Shown: piece after piece, positions 11,673 to 23,099 of the stretch | Layout of the letters: each line of letters opens with the position of its first letter | How positions within the stretch are numbered: the first letter of the stretch is position 1 | Program-made: the position numbers and the translations under genes | Source: Inia geoffrensis | Taxonomy: Eukaryota; Chordata; Mammalia; Artiodactyla; Iniidae | DNA length: 64,000 nucleotides | Assembly: GCA_036417435.1 (NCBI GenBank) | Contig: CM070903.1 | Location: 89,363,001-89,427,000, forward strand | Direction of reading: 5' to 3' | The notes under the pieces: model-generated | The model's database searches: none | What the model saw: the letters and a program-made list of their open reading frames with translations, nothing else | Told to the model about the DNA's origin: nothing

Positions 11673-12834
11673 AACTTTAACACTATGTCTTGACAGATCA
11701 AAGGATTTTTACCAGCCTGTGGGTGAAACTGTAAAACCTTTCTTGGGTTAAAAATCTCTTGGAAGTCCACTTTTTCCCAAAGCATTTATGCTGTTTGTTG
11801 ATTTCCTTTAGAAGCTTGAATTTAATTTTCTTATCTTGTCTATTTTGCTCTGACTTCCCTTTGAGGCTGTATATATCCCATGACCATCTATAATTTTATT
11901 TCTCCTCAAAATATATTTTCAGGTTTGTTTAGAATTATTCATAACATGGACCCACATTTTTAAGTTCTTCCACTCCCTTTGTGTTTTCTGGATCTCCTAC
12001 CACATACACATTCAAATTTTATTTAAAGGAGAACCCTGGACCTACCACAGAAATGGCATTCCTCCAAGCTGAGTAGCAACATGAATTCCATGAATGTTGA
12101 TCTACTCTTTTCATTAAAGCATTAAAAGAAAATCTAGTTTTGAAGGACTGTATTAACAAGATACCAGAACACAGAAGGAAATTACTCATGTTAGATATTC
12201 ACTGGTTTAACCTCAGTGATTATGAATGGTTTCTTTGTTTTCAGTATTTGCTGATAAATCAACTTGCAAACCTGACACATATGAACATGCACACATATTT
12301 TCTGCACAAACTTTGAAGGACTAATGCAAACCGAAGTGATAATGGCATTTACTTTATTCTCCACCTTGGCAATCCTATGTATAAATTCTCAACTAAAATA
12401 AGATACTTCCACTGCTGAGAATGAGAAACAAACAGCACTAATTGTAGGCCTGAAATGTGGAGCCTTTAAGAACAAGAAGTGAGCAGGCTGTTGTAACCAG
12501 AGGTTTAAAGAGGTTCAAGGTCATTTTAAGCACAAAAACTTTAGTTTTAAGCATGCGACAATATACCCCACCCACAATTCTTCTTGTCTTTTGATTCCTT
12601 AATTTATTATATATTTCGCCTCAACCATCCCAAACATTTCAAATTCTTTAGAACTTAGTCAAAAGATCTTTCTTCTAGGAAATCCATCCCATTTGCCACT
12701 GTATGGTTCTTTTTATTACACCTGACTCACCACTGAGTTTCTGTGTTAAATCCATGGTGTCATCTTCACCTCCCTGTAACAGCTATATGCTGCAGTGGAA
12801 ATAGTACTGGTCCAAAATCCAGCTCTGGATCTTG
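11673..12834. other. Unique sequence upstream of the long L1
   Basis: No gene or repeat recognised. It ends at the TTTT that precedes the L1 target duplication. Confidence 0.4.
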
Positions 12835-12838
12835 TTTT

Positions 12839-12855
12839 AAAAAGGTACTTGACAG
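12839..12855 (+). repeat. Target-site duplication, left copy of the + strand L1
   Basis: The 17-nt sequence aaaaaggtacttgacag occurs here, just before the L1, and again at 17863-17879 just after its tail. TTTT immediately precedes the left copy. The bottom-strand nick would therefore read TTTTT/AAAA, the classic L1 endonuclease site. Confidence 0.93.
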
Positions 12856-12878
12856 ACATTCACAGAAACATAGACAAG

Positions 12879-13839
12879 ATGAAAAGGCAGAGGGCTATGT
12901 ACCAGATGAAGGAACAAGATAAAACCCTAGAAAAACAACTAAATGAAATGGAGATAGGCAACCTTCCAGGAAAAGAATTCAGAATAATGACAGTGAAGAT
13001 GATTCAGGACCTCGGAAAAAGAATGGAGGCAAAGATCGAGAAGATGCAAGAAATGCTTAACAAAGATCTAGAAGAATTAAAGAACAAACAAACAGAGATG
13101 AACAATACAATAACTGAAATGAAAAATACACTAGAAGGAATCAATAGCAGAATAACTGAGGAAGAAGAAAGGATAAGTGAGCTGGAAGACAGAACGGTGG
13201 AATTCACTGCTGCAGAACAGAATAAAGAAAAAAGAATGAAAAGAAACAAAAGACAGCCTAAGAGACCTCTGGGACAACATTAAATGCAGCAACATTCGCA
13301 TTATAGGGGTACCAGAAGGAGAAGAGAGAGAGAAAGGACCCAAGAAAATATCTGAAGAGATTATAGTCGAAAACTTCCCTAACATGGGAAAGGAGATAGC
13401 CACCCAAGTCCAGGAAGTGCAGAGAGTCCCATACAGGATAAACCCACGGAGAAACATGACAAGACACATAGTAATCAAATTGGCAAAAATTAAAGACAAA
13501 GAAAAATTGTTGAAAACAGCAAGGAAAAAATGACAAATAACATACAAGGGAACTCCCATAAGTTTAACAGCTGATTTCTCAGCAGAAACTCTACAAGCCA
13601 GAAGGGAGTGGCATGATATACTTAAAGTGAAGAAAGGGAAGAACCTACAACCAAGATTACTCTACCCAACAAGGATCTCATTCAGATTCAATGGAGAAAG
13701 CAAAAGCTTTACAGACAAGCAAAAGCTAAGAGAATTCACCACCACCAAACCAGTTCTACAACAAATGCTAAACGAACTTCCCTCAGTGGGAAACACAAGA
13801 GAAGCAAAGGACCTACAAAAACAAACCCATAACAATTAA
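12879..13839 (+). pseudogene. L1 ORF1 (RNA-binding chaperone) remnant
   Basis: L1 ORF1p forms trimers through a coiled coil and coats L1 RNA (family knowledge). The first frame, from ATG 12879 to the stop at 13283, is rich in Lys, Glu and Met with heptad-like spacing typical of the N-terminal coiled coil. A frameshift near 13250-13260 moves the coding potential to another frame, where RNA-binding and C-terminal-domain text (GVPEGEE at about 13306, LQPRLLYPTRISFRFNGESK at about 13645) continues to 13839. That second frame is cut by an in-frame TGA at 13531-13533. The open frame also runs 28 codons upstream of the L1 into host DNA (12795-12878), which looks fortuitous. Confidence 0.9.
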
Positions 13840-13843
13840 GAAA

Positions 13844-16800
13844 ATAGTAATAGGAGCATACATATTGATAATTACCTTAAACATGAATGGATTAAATGCA
13901 CTAACCAAAAGACACAGGCTTCCTGAATGGATACAAAAACAAGACCCATATGTATGCTGTCTACAAGAGACCCACTTCAGACCTAGGGACACATACAGAC
14001 TGAAAGTGAGGGGATGGAAAAAGATATACCATGCAAATGGAAATCAAAAGAAAGCTGGAGTAGCAATACTCATATCAGATAAAATAGCCTTTAAAATAAA
14101 GAATGTTACAAGAGACAAGGAAGGACACTGCGTAATGATCAAGGGATCAATCCAAGAAGAAAATATAACAATTATAAATATATATGCGCCCAACATAGGA
14201 GCACCTCAATACATAAGGCAACTGCTAACAGCTCTAAAAGAGGAAACCTACAGTAACACAATAATAGTGGGGGACTTTAACACCTCACTTGCACCAATGG
14301 ATCAGCCAAACAGAAAATTAATAAGGAAACACAAGTTTTAAATGACACAATAGACCAGATAGATTTAATTGATATTTATAGGACATTCCATCCAAAAAAC
14401 AGCAGATTATACTTTCTTCTCAAGTGCACATGGAACATTCTCCAGGATAGATCACATCTTGGGTCACAAATGAAGCCTCAGTAAATTTAAGAAAACTGAA
14501 ATCATATCAAGCATCTTTTCTGACCACAACGCTATGAGATTAGAAATCAATTACAGGGAAAAAAATCGTAAAAAACACAAACACATGGAGGCTAAACAAT
14601 ATGTTACTAAATAACCAAGAGATCACAGAATAAATCAAAGAGGAAATCAAAAAATATCTAGAGACAAATGACAATGAAAACACAATGATCCAAAACCTAC
14701 GGGGTGCAGCAAAAGCAGTTCTAAGAGGGATGTTTATAGCAATACAACCCTACCTCAAGAAACAAGAAACATCTCAAATAAACAATCTAACGTTACACCT
14801 AAAGGAACTAGAGAAAAAAGAACAAACTAAACCCAAAGTTAGCAGAAGGAAAGAAATCATAAAGATCAGAGCAGAAATAAATGAAATAGAAACAAAGAAA
14901 ACAATAGCAAAGATCAATAAAACTAAAAGCTGGTTCTTTGAGAAGATAAACAAAATTGATAAACCATTAGCCAGACTCATCAAGAAAAAGAGGGAGAGAA
15001 CTCAAATCAGTAAACTTAGAAATGAAAAAGGAGAAGTTGCAACAAACATGGCAGAAATACAAAGCATCCTAAGAGACTACTACAAGCAACTCTATGCCAA
15101 TAAAATGGACAACCTGGAAGAAATGGACAAATTCTTAGAAAGGTATAACCTTCCAAGACTGAACCAGGAAGAAATAGAAACTATGAACAGACCAATAACA
15201 AGTAATGAATTTGAAACTGTGATTAAAAAGCTTCCAACAAACAAAAGCCCAGGGCCAGATGGCTTCACAGGTGAATTCTATCAAACGTTTAGAAAAGACT
15301 TAACATCCATCCTCTCAAACTCTTCCAAAAAATTTCAGAGGAAGGAAAACTCCCAAACTCATTCTATGAGGCCACCATCACCCTGATACCCAAACCAGAC
15401 ATTAAAGATACTAAAAAAAAGAAAATTACAGACCAATATAAGTGATGAATAGAGATGCAAAAATCCTCAACAAAATACTAGCAAACAGAATCCAACAACA
15501 CATTAAAAGGATCATACACCATGATCAAGTGGGATTTATCCCAGAGATGCAAGGATCTTCAGTATAAGCAAATCAATCAGTGTGATACACCATATTAACA
15601 AACTGAAGAATAAAAACCATATGATCATCTCAATAGTTGCAGAAAAAGCTTTTGACAAAATTCAACACCCATTTATGATAAAAACTCTCTAGAAAGTGGG
15701 CATAGAGGGAACCTACTTCAACATAATAAAGGCCATATATGACAAACCCACAGCAAACACCATTCTCAACGGTGAAAAATTGAAAGCATTTCCTCTGAGT
15801 TCAGGAACAAGACAAGGATGTCCACTCTCACGACTATTATTCAACATAGTTTTGGAAGCCCTAGCCACGGCAACCAGAGAAGAAAAAGAAAGAAAAGGAA
15901 TCCAAATCAGAAAAGAAGACGTAAAACTGTCACAGTTTGCAGAGGCCATGACATGATACTATACATAGAGAATCTAAAGATGCCACCAGAAAACTACTAG
16001 AGCTAATCAATGAATTTGGTAAAGTTGCAGGATACAAAATTAATACACAGAAATCTCTTGCATTCCTATACACTAATGATGAAAAATCTGAAAGAGAAAT
16101 TAAGCAAACACTCCCATTTACCATGGCAACAAAAAGAATAAAATACCTAGGAATAAACCTACTTAGGGAGACAGAAAACCTGTATGCAGAAAACTATGAG
16201 ACACTGATGAAAGAAATTAAAGATGATACAAACAGATGGAGAGATATACCATGTTTTTAGATTGGAAGAATCAATATTGTGAAAATGACTATACTACCCA
16301 AAGCAATCTACAGATTCAATGAAATCCCTATCAAATTACCTATGGCATTTTTTACAGAACTAGAACAAAAAAATCTTAAAATTTGTATGGAGACACCAAA
16401 GACCCCGAATAGCCAAAGCAGTCTTGAGGGGAAAAAATGGAGCTGGGGGAATCACACTCCCTGACTTCAGACAGTACTACAAAGCTACAGTGATCAAGAC
16501 AGTATGGTACTGGCACCAAAACCAAAATATAGATCAATGGAACAGGATTGAAAGCCCAGAGGTAAACCCACGCGCCTATGGTCAACTAATCTACAAAGGA
16601 GGCAAGGGTATACAATGGAGAAAAGATGGTCTCTTCAATAAGTGGTGCTGGGTAAACTGGACAGATACATGTAAAAGAATGAAATTAGAACACTCCCTAA
16701 CACCGTACACAAAAATAAACTCAAAATGGATTAGAGGCCTAAATGTAAGATCGGACACTATAAAACTCTTAGAGGAAAACGTAGGAAGAACACTCTGACA

Positions 16801-17843
16801 TAAATCACAGCAAGATATTTTTTGATCCACCTCCTAGAGAAATGGAAATAAAAACAAAAATAAACAAATGGGACCTAATGAAACTTAAAAGCTTTTTCAC
16901 AGCAAAGGAAACCGTAAACAAGATGAAAAGACAACCCTCAGAATGGAAGAAAATATTTGCAGGCGAAGCAGCTGACAAAGGATTAATCTCCAAAATACAT
17001 AGACAGCTCAAGAAGCTCAATATTAAAAAAACAAACAACCCAATCCAAAAATGGGCAGAAGACCTAAATAGACATTTCTCCACAGAAAACATACAGATGG
17101 CCAAGAAGCACATGAAAAGATGCTCAACATCACTAATTATTAGAGAAATGAAAATCAAAACTACAATAAGGTATCACCTCACACCAGTTAGAATGGGCAT
17201 CATCAGAAAATCTACAAACAACAAATGCTCGAGAGGGTGTGGAGAAAAGGGAACCCTCTTGCACTGTTGGTGGGAATGTAAGTTGATACAGCCACTATGG
17301 AGAACAGTATGGAGGTTCCTTAAAGAGCCAAAAATAGTATTACCATATGACCCAGCAATCCCACTACTGGGCATATACCCAGAGAAAACCATAATTCAAA
17401 AAGACCCATGCACCCCAATGTTCATTGCAGCACTATTTACAGTAGTCAGGTCATGGAAGAAACCTAAATGCACATCAACAGATGAAAGGATAAACAAGGT
17501 GTGGTACATATATACAATGGAATATTACTCAGCCATAAAAATTAACGAACTTGGCTCATTTGTAGAGACGTGGATGAAACTAGAGACTGTCATACAGAGT
17601 GAAGTAATTCAGAAAGAGAAAAACAAATATCGAATATTAACACATATATGTGGAACCAAGAAAATGGTAGAGATGAACTGGTTTGCAGAGCAGAAATTGA
17701 GGCACAGAAGTAGAGAAAAAATGAATGGGCACCAAGTGGGGAAAGAGTCAGGGGGTGGGCATTGTGGTGTGATGAATTGGGAGATTGGGATTGACATGTA
17801 TACACTGATGTGTATAAAATGGGCGACTAATAAGAAAAAATAA
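13844..17843 (+). pseudogene. L1 ORF2 (endonuclease / reverse transcriptase) remnant
   Basis: ORF2p nicks target DNA and reverse-transcribes L1 RNA. The start region reads ATA GTA ATA GGA (13844), where the copy on the other strand has ATG GTA ACA GGA, so the initiator is probably lost. The endonuclease part (to 14340) keeps QETHF and GDFNT, and further on, out of frame, RIDHIL and SDHN. The N-terminal and early RT portion is open at 14685-15386 with [15 protein letters not shown]. The FADD catalytic box is destroyed by a 5-nt insertion at 15944-15948. The last frame, 16842-17843 (333 codons), holds the Cys-rich [14 protein letters not shown] region and runs about 61 codons past the usual ORF2 end near 17657. 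Confidence 0.92.
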
Positions 17844-17862
17844 ATAAAAATTAACATTTTAA

Positions 17863-17879
17863 AAAAAGGTACTTGACAG
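17863..17879 (+). repeat. Target-site duplication, right copy of the + strand L1
   Basis: The sequence aaaaaggtacttgacag is identical to 12839-12855 and follows the L1 tail. Confidence 0.93.
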
Positions 17880-19689
17880 CAGTCAAGATATTAAATCTTT
17901 TAGGGCCTCTTTTATTATTGATCAGTATAGAAAGTGGGTTGAATTTGATAACATCTGAGCTTTCGTCAACCTTATGATTCTATTGGTCACCCATTGTATT
18001 AGAGTTATCAGTGTAATGTGTCATGTTTACAGAATTCTTAGGCTAGCCTGGGCTTTAGAGATCATTTAACCAAACTGAGTAATTTTACTAACTAGGGATC
18101 TGATGGATTAAATGATTTACTTTTCATCGAATAAGTTATCCAGCAACAGGACCAGATTATGGACTTTCTCATAAGGCAAATAACTTCAAAGTGAATATCA
18201 TTAGTTGCTAACAAATCCGATGAATGATTTAGTAAGGGAAATGCTAGCAGGTATTAGTTAAAATGATATTTTCTGGATTTCTCTAAGTCTAAAAATCAAA
18301 TCTTGTCAGCCCAAATTTGTGAATTACACTTTTTTTTAGTTCATTTAAAAAATTCCATAAAGCATTTAAACTTATATTTGAATATGTGACTAAAACCGTA
18401 GGGTAAACTTAAGTTATGAGGCAAGAGTAATGTGGATTTCAGGTGTTTCAAAGTGCTGCTGGCTATATGCTGTAAAATATTCATGGTTTTGGGTTACACT
18501 GTGTTTTCCCCCAGGTTTAATCACTTCTTTCAGCATGTTTCTGTACTGAATGATAATTCAGTTAACCTCTGTTTGTCGCCTTATCTTTTGTATTTTGGAA
18601 TTAATTTTGTAATTTCTCTGGATCACATCTGACTGTCTGTCTTGTCTCCACAATACTCTCACACTCCACTCTGGCTTCATGTCTCTCCTATGGTCTAATT
18701 CTATCAGCCCTAAATAGTGCTTACATTTTTTCAGGGAACAGCACTCCCATTTGCTTTGTCCCAGAGGGGTGAGACTATTAGGGAGGAGTGGGCAGGGATG
18801 AGGGCATGTTGAGGATGAGGTAATGAGAGAAAAAGAGCAGAAACAAAGTGCTCCTGAGGGAAGAAGTGAGCAGGGTCATAGCTGTTGGGCCAACCTACTG
18901 AGCTTCTCCAGAAAAGGACTGCCACAGCTGCCTTGAGATGACTCTGGGTCTCCTCAGTATGAGGACTCTTGTTCTGGGGTTTTGAACTATGTTACAGGCA
19001 CTCCCTTCCAATATATGTGTAATGTCAGTTTCACTTATCCGCATTTGAATTTGCTTTCCCATAGGCATGACATTTTCAAATGTCCCTGTACGTAGAACTA
19101 AGGTGCTTAAACTAGAGAATCAGCAGTAGAATTTCCAATTCACAATAGAATTTCCACTGCGCAGAATACGGTCTCATCAGCCTGGTACTACAGCCGGTTA
19201 TCCTTCTTATCATTCAACTAAAGTGTCCTCCAGCTTTAAGTTCACAGCACTTCTTGTTTTTAAAGCTGGTGGCTGCCGGTGACCCTCTGTTCCCTGTTCT
19301 TTCCATTTGTAGAGGCACTTCCTCCTTCTGTAAGCTCTCTCTTCTACTCTGTGCATTTCTTGGGTACTTTTGGTTGCCTCTCTGACTGTTTTGGTCTCCC
19401 TTTTTGGCTTTTTTGCCCATTCCTCAAATTATCATTTGATTGTTTATTTTTGCTTGCTTTGTTTTATTTTGTTTTGTTTTCCTTTCAGGATTTTGTTCTC
19501 AGCTTCTTTTCTTATCTACATGTTCTCTCTGGGCCATTTCTACAGCTTCAATCTCTATTGCTAATCCTTATGCCATACCTTCCCAGGACCTTAGCCTGTG
19601 CCTCCAGCCTATTTAAAAATTTCCTCTATCTCCTAAGCAACATACGTTTGATATATACATTTGAAATAAGATCCATTTGATTATTACTT
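17880..19689. other. Unique sequence
   Basis: No gene recognised. About 18050-18170 (tttagagatcatttaacca, then ggatctgatgg) may be an ancient mammalian repeat that I cannot name. The 133-codon frame at 19279-19680 is dominated by Phe, Leu and Ser from a T-rich strand and looks non-coding. Confidence 0.4.
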
Positions 19690-19933
19690 CCTACTTATGT
19701 GACCCATAAGCACCACCCTCAAGACCTAAATGCCATTTTCTGCCCCAAATCATCTCCTCCTTTTCCCCCTGTCTCAGGGAATAACACAATCCATTTCTAC
19801 ACTCAGAACACCTCATCGCCCTCCATCTGCAGTTGGCCATTGAGAACTGTCAGTTCTGCAGTTTCCATATCTCTCCTTCACCACTCCTACCCCTCTATTC
19901 CAGGCTGCTGCCATCTCTTTCTTTCTTTCTCTC
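19690..19933 (+). repeat. L2 remnant
   Basis: Forward L2-like text (gtttccatatctctccttca, ccactcctacccctctattc, caggctgctgccatctct) is interrupted by the CHR SINE that follows. Confidence 0.45.
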
Positions 19934-20281
19934 TTTTTAAAAAAATTTTATTTATATTTTGGCTGCGGAGGGTCTTCACTGCTGTGCGCAGGCTTTCTCT
20001 AGTTGTGGTGAGCGGGGGCTACTCTTCGTTGTGGTGCACGGGCTTCTTATTTTGGTGGCTTCTTTTGTTGTGGAGCACGGACTCTAGGCGCACGGGCTTC
20101 AGTAGTTGTGGCACGTGGGCTCAGTAGTTGTGGCTCGTGGACTCTAGAGCGCAGGCTCAGTAGTTGTGGTGCACAGGCTTAGTTGCTCCCCAGCATGTGG
20201 GATCTCCCCGGACCAGGGACTGAACCTGTGTCCCCTGCATTGGCACGCAGATTGTTAACCATTGTGCCACCAGGGAAGTCC
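19934..20281 (-). mobile_element. Long CHR-1-type SINE, inverted
   Basis: The + strand shows the full reverse complement: a T/A-rich tail near 19935-19960, the caactac-rich body as repeated agtagttgtgg motifs, then the tRNA-like head ending ccaccagggaagtccc at about 20281. Length and body match the copy at 3184. Flanks are pyrimidine-rich, so the target duplication is unclear (ctctttctttct-like on the left, ctctctctttct on the right). Confidence 0.93.
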
Positions 20282-20355
20282 CATGCTCTCTCTTTCTATA
20301 ATGGCCATTTTGGGGGGTGTGCTCCAATCCCCAACTCTGCCATATTAATGGATGT

Positions 20356-20525
20356 CAGTAGGTGGTCCCCAGACCAGTTTCATCAACATCACATGGGAGC
20401 TTGTTTCAAATGCAAATTCTCCAGAGCTTAAACATCATAAACTCTGGGGGTGGGCCTAGATCTCTGTGCTTTAACAAGCCCTCCAGGTAGCTTTGGTGTT
20501 CACTGAAGTGTGAGAACCTCTCACT
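20356..20525 (+). repeat. MER5A-like hAT mini-transposon remnant
   Basis: Landmarks in order: tggtccccagaccag, atcacatgggagcttg, aaatgcaaattct, aaactctgggggtgggcc, gctttaacaagccctccagg and tgtgagaacct. The left end is partly deleted. It lies among L2 pieces. Confidence 0.72.
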
Positions 20526-20529
20526 AACC

Positions 20530-20925
20530 TCATTGTCCAACTCACTTCATGTTCATCCTACTGAACTATTGTCATTTACCCGCCATGCCAGCCTCTCTAC
20601 AGCCACAGGGCCTTTGTACATGCTGCTTCCTCCTCTCCTTCCCCTGGCTGACTTCTTCCCATCCCTCAGGCTCTAGTGAGGTGCCATTTCCCCTGGAGAG
20701 CCTCCCCCAATACCCAGGGCTCAAGTAGGGGCTTGTCCTAAGTGTCCCACAGTGTTCTGCAGCAACATATACTTTTCATTGACCTCCATTATCATAATTG
20801 CTTGTTACTTGCCTATCATATCCTCTAGAAACTGCCAGAGGATTTGGATCATGTTTATTCTATTCACTAAAGCTTTCCCAGCAACTAGGATTATTCCAGG
20901 CACATAGTAGGTGATCCACACAAAA
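20530..20925 (+). repeat. L2 3' region remnant
   Basis: L2 landmarks: ccacagggcctttgtacatg, ctgcttcctcctctcc, gaggtgccatttcccctgg, ttactatt-like spacer, then attattccaggcacatagta followed by ggtgatccacac at the tail. Confidence 0.62.
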
Positions 20926-20989
20926 AAAAGTTTTGGGCAAATGATTCTGGTTTGAGGCCTTTTTCACTCTGGGTTCATGTTGCCCTACA

Positions 20990-21310
20990 GCTACACGTTG
21001 AAACTACTCCAGATTGGCAGTCTTTTCTAATTCCCCAAACCTGCTTTTTACCCTGTATTCCAGGCCTCTGCCATATCAGCTAACGCATCTGAGCTGGTGA
21101 CTATGATGTTATCCTTGATCCTTCCTTCTCACCCGCTCCTCCTCCCAACCAGATTAAGACAGTCAGTAGGCCTCTTGAGAAAAAATTATGCGGAAGTCTG
21201 TTATTTATTAATTATAGAGAAGCCTAACAATTCAGTCTGGCAGAAAACCCTTCAGGTCAGCTTACTCTCCTCTATTCTTTGCCAAGACTACTCAAGGTGG
21301 GCAGGTAGTT
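20990..21310 (+). repeat. L2 remnant
   Basis: The text gttatccttgatccttcctt, ctcacccgctcctcctccc and aaccagattaagacagtcag resembles the L2 region also present at about 29063-29110 (gggtcacccttgatttcttc). Confidence 0.4.
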
Positions 21311-21489
21311 ACTGGCCAGATATTTGTGTAATAGCTTCCTTTTGTTGCCTTTGTTCTTTTCTGGTCCCAACTAATTGCTTGGGAGTGCCACTGTTATTTC
21401 TTCACTTCTGATAGGAACCTTCTTTACTGATATGTAAAATTTAGATAATGGCGGAATTTACTAGTGTTGCTGTCCTGTGGCTCCTTTTC

Positions 21490-21492
<3 letters not shown>

Positions 21493-21530
<38 letters not shown>
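21493..21530 (+). repeat. (CT)n microsatellite
   Basis: About 38 nt of CT dinucleotides with one G interruption. It creates a low-complexity Ser-Leu frame that is not a gene. Confidence 0.95.
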
Positions 21531-21531
<1 letters not shown>

Positions 21532-21671
21532 CAAATCAGCAAATTCCCACCCCCCAACTTTTCTAAATAAATTCTTATGTAGAACTTCATTTTATAAAAT
21601 AGATAAAGCTGGTTTTTTTATAAGGATACATTTATTTTCCAATGTGCAGCTTTAACTTATTAAAAATCAAA

Positions 21672-22470
21672 GTATTCCTTAAAAAATTAAAATTACCATA
21701 TGATCCTGCAATCCCACTTCAGGATATATATCCCAAAGAACTGAAACAGTCTTGAAGGAATACTTCAGTGTATCTCCATGTTCAAAGTAGCGCTCTTCAC
21801 TATAGACAAGAGGTAAAAGCAACCCAGATGTCCTTCAACAGACAAATGGATAACAAAATGTTTATGTATGTGTACATACAAATGTATATACATATAATGG
21901 AATATTATTCAGCCTTAAGAAGGAAGGAAATTCTAACACATGCTATAACATGAGTAAACCTTGAGGACATTATGTTAAGTGAAATAGGCCAGTCACAAGA
22001 AGGAAAATTCTATATAATTCCACTTTTATGAGGTATCTAGAGTAGTCAGACTCATAGAAACAGAAAGAACAGTGGTTGCTAGAGGATGGAGGTGTCGTTT
22101 AATGGAAATAGAGTTTCATCTGCAAAACGAAAAAGTTCTGGAGGTTGCTTGCACAACAATGAGAATATATTTAACACAACTAAATTGTACACTTAAAAAT
22201 GGTTAAAGTGGGCTTCCCTGGTGGCGCAGTGGTTGAGAGTCCGCCTGCCGATGCAGGGAACACGGGTTCGTGCCCCGGTCCAGGAAGATCCCACGTGCCG
22301 CGGAGTGGCTGGGCCCGTGAGCCATGGCCGCTGGGCCTGCGCATCCGGAGCCTGTGCTCCGCAACGGGAGAGGCCACAACAGTGAGAGGCCCGTGTACCG
22401 GAAAAAAAAAAAAGGCTAAATTGGTAAATTTTATCTTATAGGTATTTTGCCACTCTTTTCTTAAAAAGTA
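21672..22470 (+). mobile_element. Old L1 (L1M type) 3' end, split by a SINE
   Basis: The first part (21672-22209) has ORF2 C-terminal and 3'UTR text: accatatgatcctgcaatcc, gaatattattcagcc and gtacacttaaaaatgg. The last part resumes after the SINE at about 22414 with ctaaattggtaaattttatc. It is more diverged than the other L1s here. The break at 22210-22413 shows that the CHR SINE came later. Confidence 0.82.
22210..22413 (+). mobile_element. Short CHR-type SINE
   Basis: Starts gggcttccctggtggcgcag and ends gcccgtgtaccgg plus A12. B-box-like ggttcgtgccc is present. It is inserted in an old L1 tail. Flanks atggttaaagt and aaggctaaatt give an imperfect target duplication. Confidence 0.94.
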
Positions 22471-22735
22471 AATGTACAAGAAAAAAAAGTCAGTGTATGA
22501 GAATGAGTTTGAGGAGCACAAATATTTGAAATTTGGGGTCATGGGTGGCCATTCATTTTTAACATTCAGTGTGTGTTCTGGTTTGGTTGTATAGTATTTT
22601 TTTAAGAAGTCCTGTAGCATGGAGACTTTTTCCTCGATCCCCCGGCTCCCCACCTTTTTAAAAAAACAGCTTGCCATATAATCCCAGGCTATTCGCCTTT
22701 TAAAGATCTCAGGAATTGCATTGAATCTGTAGATT

Positions 22736-23070
22736 ACCTTGGATAGTATAGTCATTTTGACAACATTGATTCTTCCAATCCAACAGCATGCTATATCTTT
22801 CCATCTGTTTGTGTCATCTTTGATTTCTTTAATCAGCATCTTATAGTTTTTGGAGTACAGTTCTTTCACCTCCTAAGGTAGGTTTATTCCTAGGTATTTT
22901 ATTCTTTTTGATGCGATGGTAAATGGGGTTGTTTCCTTAATTTCTGTTTCTGATCTTTTGTTGTTAGTGTATAGAAATGCAACAGACTTCTGTGTATTAA
23001 TTTTGTATCCTGCAACTTTACTGAATTCATTGATGAGCCCTATTAGTTTTCTGGTAGCATCTTTACTACC
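22736..23070 (-). pseudogene. Inverted L1 ORF2 segment
   Basis: Reading the - strand from 23070 down gives reverse-transcriptase text downstream of [35 protein letters not shown], then LYSKNYK and [20 protein letters not shown] stop (TAG) at about 22872 interrupts it. The match ends near 22714. Confidence 0.85.
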
Positions 23071-23099
23071 TGAGGCAATCCCTTTACTATTCAGTGCAA

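Larger units (their letters stand above)
12856..17862 (+). mobile_element. Long LINE-1 (L1), + strand, 5.0 kb, inactive
   Basis: The element starts 23 nt upstream of an ORF1 ATG (12879) and ends in an A-rich 3' end near 17862, so it lost nearly all of its 5'UTR but has both coding regions. Order: ORF1 remnant 12879-13839, ORF2 from about 13844 with endonuclease, reverse transcriptase and Cys-rich C-terminus to about 17660, then a short 3'UTR. Matching 17-nt duplications at 12839-12855 and 17863-17879 show a single target-primed insertion. Several frameshifts and stops mean it cannot encode working proteins. It is a relic shared in type with the copies at 22714, 43703 and 54338. Confidence 0.96.

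Noticed and set aside
19279..19680. 133-codon hydrophobic frame resembling a membrane protein
   Set aside because: Phe, Leu and Ser richness follows from a T-rich strand; no known family.
22180..22869. 229-codon minus-strand frame
   Set aside because: A chance fusion of the inverted L1 ORF2 segment, unique spacer and an antisense CHR SINE, not a gene.
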